Notes: generated from the sequence alone by a model not told the origin. DNA of 64,000 nt from Marinobacterium jannaschii DSM 6295 (GCF_000620085.1 NZ_JHVJ01000019.1:62001-126000), one strand, 5' to 3'; positions 25,480-36,590 are shown, counted from the first letter of the stretch. Translations and numbers: made by a program.

Positions 25480-27066
25480 TCAGTGCCGGTTGATATTAGC
25501 TTCCCAGAAGTGCCCGGAGAGTTCGCGCAGGCTGGAAGACATAACCCCCATTTCCATGCTGGCACGGGCACTGCTTTCAACATCTTCCAGTGAGTCTTCG
25601 GACATGGTACGTATCGAGACCACACTGCGGTTGATCTCCTCGGCCACGGTGCTCTGCTGCTCTACGGCGGCCGCAATCTGGGTATTCATATCACTGATAA
25701 TCTGGATCGCCTGATTGATTCGGTTAAGCGAATCCACCGCCTGGGTGCCCTGGGCCAGGCACTTGTCGGCCCGCTCTGTCCCCGCTTCCATCGCGGCGAC
25801 AGCTTTGGCCGAGGCTTTCTGCAGGCGACTGATCATCTCGTTGATCTCTTCGGTGGAGTTGCGGGTCCGGGTCGCCAGTGTGCGCACTTCATCCGCCACT
25901 ACCGCAAACCCCCGCCCACTGTCACCGGCACGGGCGGCCTCGATCGCCGCGTTCAGCGCCAGCAGATTGGTCTGCTCTGCGATATCCTGAATAACATCGA
26001 CGATAGTCGCGATGCTGTTACTGTTTTCTTCGACTGCTGCGATCACCTTACCGGCGGCGTCCAGTTCGGTTTTCAGATAGCCGATCTCATCGACACTGAG
26101 ATCAACCTCGCGCTTACCCTGCTCTACCTGCTCGCGGCCGTCACCTGCCGCATCCGAAGCCTGCAGTGCATTGGCGGCCACATCCTGGATGCTGCTGCTC
26201 ATCTCGTTGACCGCAGAAGCCACAGTGTCGGTCTCGGCAAACTGCTGCTCGGCCCCGTTGCGTGAATGTTCTACCGAGGAACTCATACTGGCGACATTGC
26301 CATCCAGCACCTTCGATGTATCTGCGACACTGCCGATCAGTGCCGCAGTCTCCGAACTTGCCATCTTTAGCGCCAGCTGCAGCTGCCCCGCCTCATCGTG
26401 GCGACCGGTATAGACGTAACGCGCCAGGCGGGAGTCCGATATCTTTCTGGATTGCTTGACCACCTTATCCAGCGGCTCCAGCAGTTTCCAGCCGACGGCA
26501 GCCGCCAGAACGGTCAGTAACAGCAACAAACATCCCTGGATAAGTGGGCTCTCGGTCAGCAGAAAGATCGCGGCGGCCAGCAACGGTAGCAGTGTCGACA
26601 AAGCGGAGATTTTCCACAGCAATGGCCAGCTGCGCTTGTTCAGGCTGCGGGGAGTCTTACCATCCGCCAGGCGGTCGTAGAGCGCCTCAGCCCGTGCCAC
26701 CACTTCCGGCGTCGGCTTGCTGCGCACCGACTGAAACTCCTTCACTTCACCACCGCGGGATACCGGCGTGACAAATGCGTCAACCCAGTAGTGATCGCCA
26801 TTCTTGCAACGGTTTTTAACCACTCCCATCCAGGATTCACCTGATTGAACGGTCTGCCAGAGGTCGGCAAAGGCTGCCGGTGGCATATCCGGGTGGCGGA
26901 CGATATTGTGACTCTGACCAATCAGTTCTTCGCTATCAAAACCGCTGATTTTTTCAAAGTCTTCGTTGACGTAGGTGATACGACCTTTCAGGTCGGTACG
27001 GGAGAGGATGTTGCTGTTGTCTGCATAGACTTGTTCTTGTTGTGTAACAGGCAAATTCCGTTTCAT
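25480..27066 (-). CDS. PAS-domain (Aer-like) methyl-accepting chemotaxis protein
   Basis: A 528-residue chemoreceptor. An N-terminal PAS domain (about 15-120: [35 protein letters not shown]) resembles the FAD-binding PAS of Aer, so it may report redox or oxygen. Two close hydrophobic segments (about 150-195) anchor it. The cytoplasmic signalling hairpin contains [18 protein letters not shown] and [18 protein letters not shown]. No periplasmic sensor domain is present. It is monocistronic. It probably signals to a CheA/CheW array encoded elsewhere. Confidence 0.93.
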   Translation of the reverse strand: MKRNLPVTQQEQVYADNSNILSRTDLKGRITYVNEDFEKISGFDSEELIGQSHNIVRHPDMPPAAFADLWQTVQSGESWMGVVKNRCKNGDHYWVDAFVTPVSRGGEVKEFQSVRSKPTPEVVARAEALYDRLADGKTPRSLNKRSWPLLWKISALSTLLPLLAAAIFLLTESPLIQGCLLLLLTVLAAAVGWKLLEPLDKVVKQSRKISDSRLARYVYTGRHDEAGQLQLALKMASSETAALIGSVADTSKVLDGNVASMSSSVEHSRNGAEQQFAETDTVASAVNEMSSSIQDVAANALQASDAAGDGREQVEQGKREVDLSVDEIGYLKTELDAAGKVIAAVEENSNSIATIVDVIQDIAEQTNLLALNAAIEAARAGDSGRGFAVVADEVRTLATRTRNSTEEINEMISRLQKASAKAVAAMEAGTERADKCLAQGTQAVDSLNRINQAIQIISDMNTQIAAAVEQQSTVAEEINRSVVSIRTMSEDSLEDVESSARASMEMGVMSSSLRELSGHFWEANINRH

Positions 27067-27231
27067 GTTTTCATGTCTCGACTACCACTTAAGCCAAGAC
27101 CATAGCATCAAACACTGATTAAAAAATGGCCGGCTTTAACATCGATACAAACCTTTGATTTACATCAAGCAACGCAGACAAATCAGTCTTGTTTCAAACG
27201 GACATTTGATATCCATGCTACGAAAAAAGTA

Positions 27232-27450
27232 CTACTTTGCGGCGTAACGGGTATAAAACTTCAGCAGCTCCTCGACCTCAATTCCGTCGATGGTCATGCC
27301 GCTCAGGTCACACTCCGTAATACTCAGACCGCTCAGGTCGGAATGGCTGATGACCGCTTGCCGGAGGCTGACTGCATTGAACTGACTGGCCTTAAGGTCG
27401 ACCTGCTCGAAACGGGTTTCCTTCATATCAGTATGATCTATGCTGCTCAT
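27232..27450 (-). CDS. Small pentapeptide-repeat-like protein
   Basis: A 72-residue soluble protein built of degenerate A(D/N)LXX-type repeats (TRFEQVDLKASQFNAVSLRQ, then SDLSGLSITECDLSGMTIDG), ending in a short helix (VEELLKFYTRYAAK). Such repeats fold as a right-handed beta helix. RBS GGGAGA lies 8 bases before ATG 27450. It sits alone between the Aer-like receptor and a pseudouridine synthase gene. Function unknown. Confidence 0.7.
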   Translation of the reverse strand: MSSIDHTDMKETRFEQVDLKASQFNAVSLRQAVISHSDLSGLSITECDLSGMTIDGIEVEELLKFYTRYAAK

Positions 27451-27541
27451 CGTCTGATCTCCCTGTTTTCGTTTAAAAATAGGTGTTTACCGGATAATTT
27501 GCCAGCTCCCGTCGCAGTTTCAGCCGCCCGGCTCCCATCTG

Positions 27542-28471
27542 TCAGGCGGTCTCTGAGGCGATAATCTCACGCTGTCGCTGTGCAAAGCCTGCGGCCAGTA
27601 CCCGGGTCGTATCGAAGTGGCGGGATTCGCCGGTAACCGGATCGGTAAAACTGATATGGCGCGAGAGAAGCTGCATCGGGTGCTCGAAATCCAGTTCTGC
27701 CTTAGGCAGCAGGTCCGGGTAGTAACGGTCATGAAGCAGCGCCAGATTCAAACAACTCATATGCACCCGCAACTGATGGGTTTTGCCACTCAACGGACTC
27801 AGGTCAAACAGGCCAAGGCCTGCTTCAGTGGCAACACAGGCGACGGTCGAACGGGCGTTTACCTCCCCTTCGGTGACACGCATGCGAAAGTTCTGTTGCG
27901 CTTTCACCATACGGTTTTCCACCCGCCACTGCCGCCCTTCAGTGACATCCGACGGGACTTCAGCAATAGCGAAGTACCTCTTCATCACATCACCATCGAT
28001 AAACATGCGCTGGTACTGCCCACGCTCGGCTTCTACCTTACTGAATACCACCACGCCGGCGGTATCGCGGTCAATCCGGTGGATCGGCTGCAGTGCATCA
28101 ATACCGGTGCGCTCCTTCAGCCGGTACAGCAGACACTGGCGCACATAGTTGCCGCCGGGTGTCACCGGCAGGAAGTGGGGTTTGTCGGCCACCAGAATAT
28201 GTTCATCCTCGAACAGGATCTGCTCCTGAAACGGGATGTCCGGTTCCGTTTCTACTTCACGGTAATAACAAACCCGCTGCTGCGGCCGGCAGCAGCACGC
28301 CGCCGTTACCCTGGAGCCGTCCCGCCAGTGCACCTTGCCATCACTGACCCGCTGGCGCCACACGGCTTCGGGTATAGCGCCAAAGCGTGCAATCAGGAAA
28401 TCAACCACGGTCAGGGTGACAGCCGTGTCGGCGGGAATAACAACATAGGAGGGTTTAGGGGCAATAGCCAT
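27542..28471 (-). CDS. RluA-family RNA pseudouridine synthase
   Basis: A 309-residue RluA/TruC-type enzyme that isomerises uridine in rRNA or tRNA. The catalytic motif is HRIDRDTAGVVVFSK with the invariant aspartate (about 133), and the C-terminal family motif is LSGKTHQLRVHMSCL. The N-terminal 85 residues may act as an S4-like RNA-binding part (VDFLIARFGAIPEAVWRQRV). It has an unusual CCC run in the linker (TAACCCRPQQRVC) whose role is unclear. I cannot say which RNA position it modifies. Confidence 0.9.
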   Translation of the reverse strand: MAIAPKPSYVVIPADTAVTLTVVDFLIARFGAIPEAVWRQRVSDGKVHWRDGSRVTAACCCRPQQRVCYYREVETEPDIPFQEQILFEDEHILVADKPHFLPVTPGGNYVRQCLLYRLKERTGIDALQPIHRIDRDTAGVVVFSKVEAERGQYQRMFIDGDVMKRYFAIAEVPSDVTEGRQWRVENRMVKAQQNFRMRVTEGEVNARSTVACVATEAGLGLFDLSPLSGKTHQLRVHMSCLNLALLHDRYYPDLLPKAELDFEHPMQLLSRHISFTDPVTGESRHFDTTRVLAAGFAQRQREIIASETA

Positions 28472-28555
28472 AGGAGGTTCCGGCAGCAGTTCGATCAGGC
28501 CGCCGGCAGACAGAAGCGCTGCCGGCGCGGCCTATAATACCCCAGCTAAAACGAA

Positions 28556-28585
28556 AAACCCCGCCCGGATATCTCCGGGCGGGGC
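28556..28585 (-). terminator. Terminator of the 28617-30491 chemoreceptor
   Basis: CCCCGCCCGG (28559-28568) and CCGGGCGGGG (28575-28584) form a 10-bp GC stem; on the minus strand it runs into TTTTT. It lies just after the chemoreceptor stop. Confidence 0.9.
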
Positions 28586-28616
28586 TGGTAATAGCGCTGA
28601 GCTGATAACCGAATTA

Positions 28617-30491
28617 TCAGGACAGTCGGAAGCGGGCACTCATCTCACCCAGTGCCTCGGCACGCAGGCGCAGGCTGTCACTGGCTTCGACAATCAGCTG
28701 GCTGGCATCACTGTTACGCTCGACGCCACTGGCAATCTCGTCCATGCTGATCGCCATCTGACGGGTGGTATCTGCCACCTCAGCCACGGCGGTAACGATC
28801 ATGGTGCTGGTATCGGAAGCCCGGCTGGTCTGGTCTTCGATCTGCTGTACCGCCTGCTGGGCTTCACCGCCCTGCTGTTTCACCTGATCGATGCTCTGCT
28901 TGCTGGCATCCATAACGTCGATCACCGACAGGGTCTGTTTCTGCATCGCCCGGACGGTCTGGGTGATATCCGCCGTCGCCGAGACGGTGCGCTCAGCCAG
29001 GGTGCGAACCTCATCCGCCACCACTGAGAAGCCGCGTCCGGCCTCACCGGCACGGGCCGCTTCGATCGCAGCGTTGAGCGCCAGCAGATTAGTCTGATCG
29101 GCCAGGTCATTGATCATCTCGATCACCTTATCGATCTCCTGCGAGTGTTGCTGCAGCATACCCAACTGATCGGTCGCCTGCTCTACCACCGCTGCGGTGC
29201 TGGTCAGGCTGGACATCGCCGACAATATCGTCTCCCGGCCGCTCAGGGCTGCACTGTAAGCGCTTTCTGCATCACGTTGCATACTTTCCACGTTGCCGGC
29301 GATATCGGCGGCCGTGGCGCTGATCTGCTCCGTAGCGCTCGCCAGAGTATTTGACTGATCGGACACCCGGGCATTGTTATCGGCAATCGTCTGTACCGAG
29401 GCCACCAGCTCACCGGACTGAGTCTGCAGCACCTGCTGGCTTTCGACCACCTGGCCGATCAGCTGGTGCAGTTCGCCGGTCATATCGTTGGTGGTTGAAG
29501 CCAGCTCACTGAATTCATCCTTACTGTTACCGACAGCGATCCGGTCACTCAGATTGCCGGAGGCCACCTGAGACATCTGGCGGGATATGCGCTCAAGGCT
29601 GCGGACTGCACCAATACCGGTCAGCGCCAGGATCAATGAAACACCCAGCGCCATCCCCACCGAGACCGCGACCAGCGTCCACTTTGCCAGCAGCGTATCG
29701 GATTCAGATTCCGCCCGTGCGGTTGCCAGTTGCTGGCGGATAAAATCAGTCGCCTGCGTCGACAGTTCCTCAAACTGATACTCCTGCTCCAGCAGATCCA
29801 ACTCGCCGGCCTGGACCCGGGTCGCTGTCTCAGCAACCTGACGTAACACCGCCTGCCAGGCTTCTATGGCATCGCCGAAGGCATCGTAAAAGTCAGCCTC
29901 TTTAACCACTGCTGCGACCCGATCGGACTTGGCCATCAGCGCTTCACGCTGGCTTGCCGTCGGGGTAAGCAGAAAGGCCTTTTCCTGCTGCCGCGCTTCA
30001 ATCAACGGTCGCAGGAAGCTACTGAAGCCAGCTATTTTCTCATTCAGTTCGCCGGCTCTGGCGTTCAGCACTTTCAACAGCCCCATCTCTTCATTCAGGC
30101 CCAGAGCTTCGCGCTGCTTCAGCTGCTCTCCCAGCGCTGCCTGCAGGCTATGGAACTGACGTTTGATATCTTCGAGGTAGCTGCGCTCTTCGTCTGAATA
30201 GGCGATCACCCTGTCCAGCTTGTCGCTGTAACTGCGCGCCAGTTCATCAAGCGCCTGATGGAACACCTGCTGTTCTGAAGGCTTAAGCCGGCTGAGCTTA
30301 CTTTCCTGCTTCAGTATTGCCAGTTGCAGTGAAGACAGGGTTTCGACGGTGACGTTGAGCTGGTCTACCCGCTCGGCGGAGTGATTAAGCTGCACCAGGC
30401 TGGAGATCGCCACGGCGCCTAAGGAGAGAATACCCACCAGTGTGATGACCACCACCAGTATCAGGCGTTGCTTGAAAGTTAACTGCGGCAT
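28617..30491 (-). CDS. Methyl-accepting chemotaxis protein with helical periplasmic sensor
   Basis: A 624-residue transmembrane chemoreceptor. Membrane segment 1 lies at about 10-33 ([20 protein letters not shown]), followed by a long, all-helical periplasmic domain to about 270. Membrane segment 2 ([20 protein letters not shown]) precedes a HAMP linker and the signalling hairpin ([36 protein letters not shown]). The sensor resembles helical-bundle domains that bind small carboxylates or other ligands. A perfect palindrome of the GntR/FadR type lies 97 bases upstream. Confidence 0.93.
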   Translation of the reverse strand: MPQLTFKQRLILVVVITLVGILSLGAVAISSLVQLNHSAERVDQLNVTVETLSSLQLAILKQESKLSRLKPSEQQVFHQALDELARSYSDKLDRVIAYSDEERSYLEDIKRQFHSLQAALGEQLKQREALGLNEEMGLLKVLNARAGELNEKIAGFSSFLRPLIEARQQEKAFLLTPTASQREALMAKSDRVAAVVKEADFYDAFGDAIEAWQAVLRQVAETATRVQAGELDLLEQEYQFEELSTQATDFIRQQLATARAESESDTLLAKWTLVAVSVGMALGVSLILALTGIGAVRSLERISRQMSQVASGNLSDRIAVGNSKDEFSELASTTNDMTGELHQLIGQVVESQQVLQTQSGELVASVQTIADNNARVSDQSNTLASATEQISATAADIAGNVESMQRDAESAYSAALSGRETILSAMSSLTSTAAVVEQATDQLGMLQQHSQEIDKVIEMINDLADQTNLLALNAAIEAARAGEAGRGFSVVADEVRTLAERTVSATADITQTVRAMQKQTLSVIDVMDASKQSIDQVKQQGGEAQQAVQQIEDQTSRASDTSTMIVTAVAEVADTTRQMAISMDEIASGVERNSDASQLIVEASDSLRLRAEALGEMSARFRLS

Positions 30492-30587
30492 TTGACTGTT
30501 CTTTTTCTTGTATGGGGATAAAACCTGAAGCCGTCAGGCTGAAATTCAGCCTCTGCTACAGAGTCCCTGTGATGCCTCTTTTATTGG

Positions 30588-30608
30588 TAAATTGGTATTA
30601 CCAATTTA
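30588..30608. promoter_or_regulatory. GntR/FadR-type palindromic operator
   Basis: TAAATTGGTA-T-TACCAATTTA is a perfect 21-base palindrome containing TTGGT-ATT-ACCAA, the half-site pattern known for FadR-subfamily GntR regulators such as PdhR and LldR. It lies in the promoter region of the minus-strand chemoreceptor. An extra TTGGTAAA half-site at 30584 precedes it. Confidence 0.65.
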
Positions 30609-30722
30609 AGGTAATCACACGTCCACTATACTTTAGTACCCTTTACTGTCAACGGGTATAAACAACCTGTAAAACTGTGTTAACAATCTGTAACGATGAA
30701 CTTTGAGCCGTATCAAACTTCA

Positions 30723-30748
30723 GGCCATTGCTCTCGCCACCAATGGCC
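30723..30748 (-). terminator. Possible terminator of the DUF294-exonuclease operon
   Basis: GGCCATTG (30723-30730) and CAATGGCC (30741-30748) form an 8-bp stem with a 10-base loop, 41 bases after the exonuclease stop. The T tract on the minus strand is weak. Confidence 0.4.
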
Positions 30749-30788
30749 CGGGTTGAATTGATTTCGAGCCGGTTTCAGGCCGCCCCGG

Positions 30789-31535
30789 TCAGCGCCAGAT
30801 CTCGCTGATCGGGGTTTCGGGAGTGAAGCGGTTGGCAATCTGTGCCTGCAGTAACTCTGCAGTTGCCAGCGCGTCGGTGAGGGCGTGATGGGGCTGATAG
30901 TACGGCAGCCCATAGCGGGTGCGGCTGTCCGCCAGGCGGATCGAAACCGGCTTATCGCCTTTTAAGCGGGCGACAAAGCCAGAGCGGCCGGTGCGATGCA
31001 GCCGGGCTTCCAGATCCATGGTATCCACCACCGGAAAGCTGATCCCCTCTGCCAGCCGGGCCTGCATGGCAGTATTGAGAAATTCCCGCTCGATACGGCG
31101 GTAATGCACCACCACCACCTTACCGGCCAGCGACTCCAGCAGCAGTTCCAGAATACGCATCAGGTCCGGCGCATTGCTGACATCTGAGTGCGTAATGCCG
31201 TGTATTACTACCGACTGCTCAGCCAGCGGCTGACGTGGATTAACGATCCAGTGGCGCGACTCCCGGCAACGAATCCGGTCGAGACTGAACGGCACCAGCC
31301 CCACGCTGACAATATCGTCCCGGGCCGGGTTCAGTCCGGTGGTTTCAAAATCCATGGCGACAAACGGCACATCCTTCAGCGGCGTATCGGCATCGACCAC
31401 CCCCGCTTCGTAGAAGTTTCGCAGCCTGAAATCCACCGCATCCTGCTCCAGCCGGGCAAATTCCCGGGGCCAGTCATCCCGGTCGCCTGCCAGTGCCAGA
31501 CGGTCTTTACGACGGTTCAGTAAGGCTCTGAACAT
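30789..31535 (-). CDS. DnaQ-like DEDDh 3'-5' exonuclease
   Basis: A 248-residue protein with an exonuclease domain from about residue 55: ExoI motif VAMDFETTGLNP (metal-binding Asp and Glu), ExoII around VVHYRRIEREFLN, and ExoIII HHALTDALATAELL with the DEDDh histidine. An N-terminal basic helix precedes it. It lies 17 bases downstream of the DUF294 gene; this pairing is frequent in proteobacteria, suggesting linked functions in nucleotide signalling or turnover. The substrate is not known. Confidence 0.92.
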   Translation of the reverse strand: MFRALLNRRKDRLALAGDRDDWPREFARLEQDAVDFRLRNFYEAGVVDADTPLKDVPFVAMDFETTGLNPARDDIVSVGLVPFSLDRIRCRESRHWIVNPRQPLAEQSVVIHGITHSDVSNAPDLMRILELLLESLAGKVVVVHYRRIEREFLNTAMQARLAEGISFPVVDTMDLEARLHRTGRSGFVARLKGDKPVSIRLADSRTRYGLPYYQPHHALTDALATAELLQAQIANRFTPETPISEIWR

Positions 31536-31552
31536 CTTTTGACTCCCTGTGC

Positions 31553-33427
31553 TTAGTAGCGGAATTTCAGCAGTTTCTGGGCGTTACTGAGGATCTGGAA
31601 AGCGTCTTTCAGGTTCCGGCGTTCAAACTCGGACATATTCTCCGGCTCAATATTGTTGTCCGGCTCCCGCCCCTCCTCCAGATCCAGCGCCTGGTGGCGG
31701 ATGCGTACCAGCGAGATAAACTCCAGCGCATCGCGCAGGTCCGGTCCCCGGCCATGAGGCAGGATATCCGCCTCAATCACATCATTCAGGCGCTCAAAGG
31801 AGTTTTGCGCGGTCGACCCGGCAGCCAGCGCATGGACACGGATCACATCCGCCAGCGGAGCGGTGCCCCGCCGTTTCAGGTTGATGGAGTTGTTGTGGCG
31901 GCCATCCTGCTCCATCACGAAATTCTTGAAGAAGCCCAGAGGCGGCGTGCGGTTGAGGGCGTTACGGGCGAGACATGCCAGGAAGCGCTTATTGCCCCGG
32001 GCACGCAACACGATAAAGCGATAGAGCTGCTCGGCCCAGCTGGTTTCGCCCCAGACGCCATCAAGATCGAAGAAGATCGAGCAATTCAGCAGCGCTTCGG
32101 CATCCGGATTGTCGATCCAGTCGGCGAAACAGCGCTCCCATTCACTGCGGGTCTTACGCCAGGTCGGGTTGGTAGCCATAATCTCGCCCTTACAGTAGCT
32201 GTAGCCACACTGCGCCAGGCCGTCGGAGACAAAAGCGGAAAGTTTGACGAAGTACTCGTCGTGCAGCTCTGGGCGGAACTGATCGTCCAGAATCAGCGCA
32301 TTGTCCTGATCGGTCACGATCAGCTGCTCGTCCCGTGCCATCGATCCCAGCGCCAGGAAGCAATAGGGCACCGGCGGCTCACCGAACTGCTCCTCTGCCA
32401 GTTCACACAGGCGCTGCTTAAAGCTGCGGCCGATCACCGCCATCGCGCTGCCGATCATATGGGAGTTGGCATCCTCCTGCACCATGCGCTGGAAACAGGA
32501 CTTCACCTCCTCGGACATGGCGGAGAGCTCTTCGACATTCTGTGCGCGGAAGATCCCGCTCACCATGTACAGGCTGCTCTGGGACTCGTATCGCACGATG
32601 TCGGACAGGGCGATAACACCGATCGGGCGGTTATGTCGCAGTATCGGCAGGTGATGCAGGTTGTAGCGCAGCATCGCTAACATCGCCTCAAAAACGTAGG
32701 CGTTGTCATCCAGTGTGACCAGGTTCGACGACATAATTTCGGATACCGGCGTATCCAGCGGCAAGGCGATCGCCAGCACCCGGGTTCGCAGGTCGCGGTC
32801 GGTAATGATACCGATCACCAGATCCTCTTCCCGGTCCTGCGGCTTGTCCGCATCGGTGATCAGCAGCGAGGAGACTCCCTCTGTAGTCATCATCTCGGCA
32901 GCGCGCTGGATGGTCGCCGTGGCTTCCAGCATCACCGGCTCACGGTTAATCAGCGTCGTGACTTTGGCCGTGGTGAGATCGTTCATATCCTCCTTGTCAG
33001 AAACCACCTTACTCAGCCGGGTGCGGTCCTGCACTTCGACAAAGTCGGCAAAGGAGGGAAATTCCTCAAACAGCTCGGTAAACACCGCTTCAGGGATAAA
33101 ATAGATCAGAGTATCTTCCAGCGCCCGTGATGGCAGCGGTACGCGGTTTTTCATCAAGAGGCCCATCTGTCCGAACAGATCACCTTCACTGAGCCGGTCA
33201 TGCAGCTTTCCGCTCCGGCGGTATACCTCGACCGCACCACTGCGGATCATGCACAGGTCATGGATCTCGTCGCCATAGTCATAGATCTGGGAACCCGCCC
33301 GGTAGTAGGACACTTCAATTTGTCTGGCAACACTCTCCAGCGTTTCCTCAGGCATATTGCTAAAGGGCTCAAACTGGCTGAGAAATCCCAGAATCTCAAT
33401 CTGCTCTGCTTCCATAGCGGTTCTCAT
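31553..33427 (-). CDS. cNMP-binding / CBS / DUF294 nucleotidyltransferase-like protein
   Basis: A 624-residue cytoplasmic protein. Domains in order: a cyclic-nucleotide-binding fold (about 15-130), a pair of CBS domains (about 155-290, each with an ITDRDLRTR- or ALSDIVRY-type end), a DUF294 GlnD-like nucleotidyltransferase with ALGSMARDEQLIVTDQDNAL (about 360-380), and a DUF294 C-terminal helical domain. The G-S-x9-D-x-D pattern suggests it can bind or transfer a nucleotide. ATG 33427 or ATG 33415 could be the start. It forms an operon with the exonuclease. Confidence 0.9.
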   Translation of the reverse strand: MRTAMEAEQIEILGFLSQFEPFSNMPEETLESVARQIEVSYYRAGSQIYDYGDEIHDLCMIRSGAVEVYRRSGKLHDRLSEGDLFGQMGLLMKNRVPLPSRALEDTLIYFIPEAVFTELFEEFPSFADFVEVQDRTRLSKVVSDKEDMNDLTTAKVTTLINREPVMLEATATIQRAAEMMTTEGVSSLLITDADKPQDREEDLVIGIITDRDLRTRVLAIALPLDTPVSEIMSSNLVTLDDNAYVFEAMLAMLRYNLHHLPILRHNRPIGVIALSDIVRYESQSSLYMVSGIFRAQNVEELSAMSEEVKSCFQRMVQEDANSHMIGSAMAVIGRSFKQRLCELAEEQFGEPPVPYCFLALGSMARDEQLIVTDQDNALILDDQFRPELHDEYFVKLSAFVSDGLAQCGYSYCKGEIMATNPTWRKTRSEWERCFADWIDNPDAEALLNCSIFFDLDGVWGETSWAEQLYRFIVLRARGNKRFLACLARNALNRTPPLGFFKNFVMEQDGRHNNSINLKRRGTAPLADVIRVHALAAGSTAQNSFERLNDVIEADILPHGRGPDLRDALEFISLVRIRHQALDLEEGREPDNNIEPENMSEFERRNLKDAFQILSNAQKLLKFRY

Positions 33428-33504
33428 CTATTGCTCAACAGTGGTACGGCGATCCCGCAGGAAACACCGCAATCGGGTATAAGGGGCGCAACCTTAACAG
33501 TTTA

Positions 33505-33526
33505 AAGCAGTCAAAGGGGACTGCTT
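33505..33526. promoter_or_regulatory. Inverted repeat in the DUF294/chemoreceptor divergent region
   Basis: AAGCAGTC (33505-33512) and GACTGCTT (33519-33526) form an 8-bp inverted repeat in the 304-base gap 33428-33731 between two divergent genes. It could be an operator or a leader hairpin. Nothing else recognisable was seen in the gap; I found no convincing sigma-28 promoter. Confidence 0.35.
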
Positions 33527-33731
33527 AGCCAATCACGCCCTGAACAGGCTTCCCACCGATAGCCACTGACCTGTCCCATCCCTGGCAAAACAAACGGTCA
33601 ATAAAAACATCACCCACCCAGATGGCACCAGAACCCCAATAGCCATAGTACCAGCAGGGAAAAACCCGGCGTTTCGTATTGTTTCAGTCAAACGGATTGC
33701 TTAGTGTCACAAGAAGTTTACAGACAGGGGT

Positions 33732-35720
33732 ATGCAGATGCAGCTTAAGGTCTCCCATAAAATCGCCGCGGGTTTTGCTTTTCTGGTGCTTTCCATACTG
33801 CTGGTCGGCTCCGGGGGTATCTGGGGCGCCCGCCATATCAAGGCCGGGCTGGATCAGGTCACGACACAATCCCTGCCCACCGTCGTCGGCAGCCTTAAGC
33901 AGATGATCACCCTGCAACAGGCCAACCTTGCATTACTGGGGTTTATGGCTGAGGACAATGATGCCAAGGCCCGTCAGCGGCTGCAGCAGCAGTTCAGCCT
34001 GCAGGTCGACCAGTTTGGAGAACGCCTTAACCAGCTGGCAGAGCAGTATCAGCTTACACCCCGGCAGCAGCAGCTACTCAGCGACAGCATGAGCACCAAA
34101 ACCGCCTTTGCCGAAACGGCCCAGCAGGTGATGAAGTTACATCAGTCCCGCCTGATGCTGGATGAACGCCTGCGTCAAAAGGAGAGCGGCTACCGCCGCA
34201 AGACCGACACCCTGAACACCTGGGGACAGAAATACCTCAGCAGGCAACAGAATGCAGAACGACTCACCCGGGTCCGGTCATTTATGCGGGTCGCCAACAG
34301 CCACCGCAGCCAGCTGATCAACTACCGCCAGAATCTCGACTTCCCACAGCTGGAGGCCTCACTGCTGGAAAGCCGGGGGCAACTGCAGCAAAGCCTGAAA
34401 GCACTGATCGCCGTCGACCCTGCCGCGCGCCGGATCAGTCGACTGGTGGATGACCTGGTCAGCGAACTCTACAGCGACAACGGCATGGTCAGCCTGATCA
34501 AGCAGTCCTATCTCAGCGGCCAGCAACAGAGCCAGCTGCTGACTAAAACCCTGCAGTACCAGACCGAAGCCCGTCAACTGGCCGAATCCTTTATAGACGC
34601 CACCCTGAGCCAGGCGCGCCAGGTTCAGGTCGACAGCGATGGCAGCTCCCAGCTCACCCAGAACCTGATTCTGGCGCTGCTGGTCGCCAACGTTATTCTG
34701 GCACTGCTGATCGCCATCTATACCGTACGCAGCATCCATAAACCCCTGTCGGCTATGGTGCAGAAGCTCGGACGGGTAGCCCAGGGAGATATGCGCACCA
34801 GCTTTGATGAGAGCCGTAAGGATGAATTCGGCGAACTGGGCCGCGCCCTGAACAATGTGGTCGCCAACCTGCACGACATCCTGGAAGAGATCAATCAGGG
34901 TTCTGAGCAGCTGGACCAGGTGGCAAAAAGCAATGCCTCACAGAGCGAACAGACCCATAGCGCCATGAACAAGCAGAGCGAACAACTGGCGATTACCGCC
35001 ACCGCCTCTGAACAGATGGAGTCGATGGTGCGCGAAGTCAGTCAGTTTGCCCATACAACGCTGGATGCCGTGCGCCATTGCGAACAACTCGGTGTCGATG
35101 CCGACGCGCACGTTGCGCAGACACTGAGCAGCATCGAGCAACAGGCGCGGGAGATCGGCCAGGCCGTTAGTCTGAGCGATCAGCTGAACAATTACAGCCA
35201 GCAGATTGGCAGCATTCTGGAGACCATTGGCGGTATTGCCGAACAAACCAACCTGCTGGCCCTGAACGCGGCGATTGAAGCCGCCCGCGCCGGAGAACAG
35301 GGACGCGGCTTTGCCGTGGTCGCCGACGAAGTCCGCGAACTGGCCAGCCGCACCCAGAACTCCACCTTTGAGATCCAGAGCATGGTCGAGAATATGCAAA
35401 AGAGTATCTCCGAAGTGGTGACGGTGATGCAGCAGAGTGTCGGCAACAGCGCCACCTGCGTCAGCACCGCCCAGAGTTCACGTCAGGCCCTGGGCGAGAT
35501 GAAACAGGCGATCAGCAATATCCGGGAGATGAGCACCCAGATCACCGAGGCCACCAGCCAGCAAAGCCAGGCGGTGGAGGAGATGGCACGCACCCTGGAA
35601 CAGGTCAATGCCGAGTCCAGTGCCACGTCGGAAGGGGCCGAGCAGGCTTCGGCACACAGCCGGACGCTGCTGCAGATATCGCATCAGCAACAGCAGCTGA
35701 TCGGCCGCTTTACCGTCTGA
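33732..35720 (+). CDS. Methyl-accepting chemotaxis protein
   Basis: A 662-residue chemoreceptor. Membrane segment 1 lies at about 10-32 ([20 protein letters not shown]). A long glutamine-rich helical periplasmic region follows to about 310, then membrane segment 2 ([20 protein letters not shown]) and HAMP ([20 protein letters not shown]). The signalling tip is [18 protein letters not shown] with [18 protein letters not shown]. The periplasmic domain is of the helical-bimodular size class. It is transcribed alone, divergent from the DUF294 gene. The ligand is unknown. Confidence 0.93.
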   Translation: MQMQLKVSHKIAAGFAFLVLSILLVGSGGIWGARHIKAGLDQVTTQSLPTVVGSLKQMITLQQANLALLGFMAEDNDAKARQRLQQQFSLQVDQFGERLNQLAEQYQLTPRQQQLLSDSMSTKTAFAETAQQVMKLHQSRLMLDERLRQKESGYRRKTDTLNTWGQKYLSRQQNAERLTRVRSFMRVANSHRSQLINYRQNLDFPQLEASLLESRGQLQQSLKALIAVDPAARRISRLVDDLVSELYSDNGMVSLIKQSYLSGQQQSQLLTKTLQYQTEARQLAESFIDATLSQARQVQVDSDGSSQLTQNLILALLVANVILALLIAIYTVRSIHKPLSAMVQKLGRVAQGDMRTSFDESRKDEFGELGRALNNVVANLHDILEEINQGSEQLDQVAKSNASQSEQTHSAMNKQSEQLAITATASEQMESMVREVSQFAHTTLDAVRHCEQLGVDADAHVAQTLSSIEQQAREIGQAVSLSDQLNNYSQQIGSILETIGGIAEQTNLLALNAAIEAARAGEQGRGFAVVADEVRELASRTQNSTFEIQSMVENMQKSISEVVTVMQQSVGNSATCVSTAQSSRQALGEMKQAISNIREMSTQITEATSQQSQAVEEMARTLEQVNAESSATSEGAEQASAHSRTLLQISHQQQQLIGRFTV

Positions 35721-35807
35721 CCCGAGATCGCGGCTTAATTCACGGTTCCCAGAGGAATTACTTAGCTGTAAAATTTCCGCCTTATTCACTGAGGATGGGA
35801 TAACGTA

Positions 35808-36524
35808 ATGGGCAGAGCCTACCAGAACCGCAAAGAATCTATGGCGAAAACGTCAGACGCTAACGCCAAGCTGTACAGTAAATACAGCCGTGAAATCTAC
35901 GTCTGCGCAAAATCTGGTGGTGTTGAACCGGACGGAAACCTGGCCCTGCGCGGCCTGATCGATCGCGCCAAGAAAGACCAGGTTCCCGGCCATGTCATCG
36001 ACAAAGCCATCGACAAAGCCAAAGGCGGCGGCGGTGAAGATTTTTCCCGCGCCCGTTACGAAGGTTTCGGCCCGGGCAACTGCATGGCGATCATTGACTG
36101 CCTGACCGACAACCCAAACCGTACCTTTGGTGACGTCCGCAACTGCTTCACCAAAACCAAGAGCAAGATCGGTAACTCCGGCAGCGTGGCGCATATGTTC
36201 GACCACAGCGCTATCTTCGTATTCAAAGGCGATGACGAGGAAGCGGTACTGGAAGCACTGATGATGGCCGATGTCGATGTCACCGATATCGAATGCGAAG
36301 ATGGCAATGTGACGGTTTTTGCGCCGCACACCGAGTACGCCAAAACCCGCAATGCCTTGCAGGAAGCGTTCGCAGATATCGATTTCGAAGTCGACGAAAT
36401 CCAGTTCCTGCCACAGACCATGACTCCGGTGACCGGCGACGACGTGGCGATGTTCGAGAAGTTCATGGATATGCTGAACGACCTGGACGATGTCCAGAAC
36501 GTTTATCATAACGCCGAACTGTAA
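35808..36524 (+). CDS. YebC/PmpR-family protein, YeeN subgroup
   Basis: A 238-residue member of the YebC/TACO1 family. It is closer to E. coli YeeN than to YebC, with an N-terminus [20 protein letters not shown] and the family core [20 protein letters not shown] and YEGFGPGN. Members act as transcription regulators or, as shown for YebC-type proteins, help ribosomes through polyproline or stalled stretches. The acidic C-terminus ([17 protein letters not shown]) is typical. It is monocistronic, followed by a very stable terminator. The chromosomal ruvC-linked yebC is presumably elsewhere. Confidence 0.92.
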   Translation: MGRAYQNRKESMAKTSDANAKLYSKYSREIYVCAKSGGVEPDGNLALRGLIDRAKKDQVPGHVIDKAIDKAKGGGGEDFSRARYEGFGPGNCMAIIDCLTDNPNRTFGDVRNCFTKTKSKIGNSGSVAHMFDHSAIFVFKGDDEEAVLEALMMADVDVTDIECEDGNVTVFAPHTEYAKTRNALQEAFADIDFEVDEIQFLPQTMTPVTGDDVAMFEKFMDMLNDLDDVQNVYHNAEL

Positions 36525-36590
36525 AAGGTTACCCGCGCCAGAATAAGCGCCGGATAGCACGCCATATACCTTTCATAGGCATGGCGAGAC

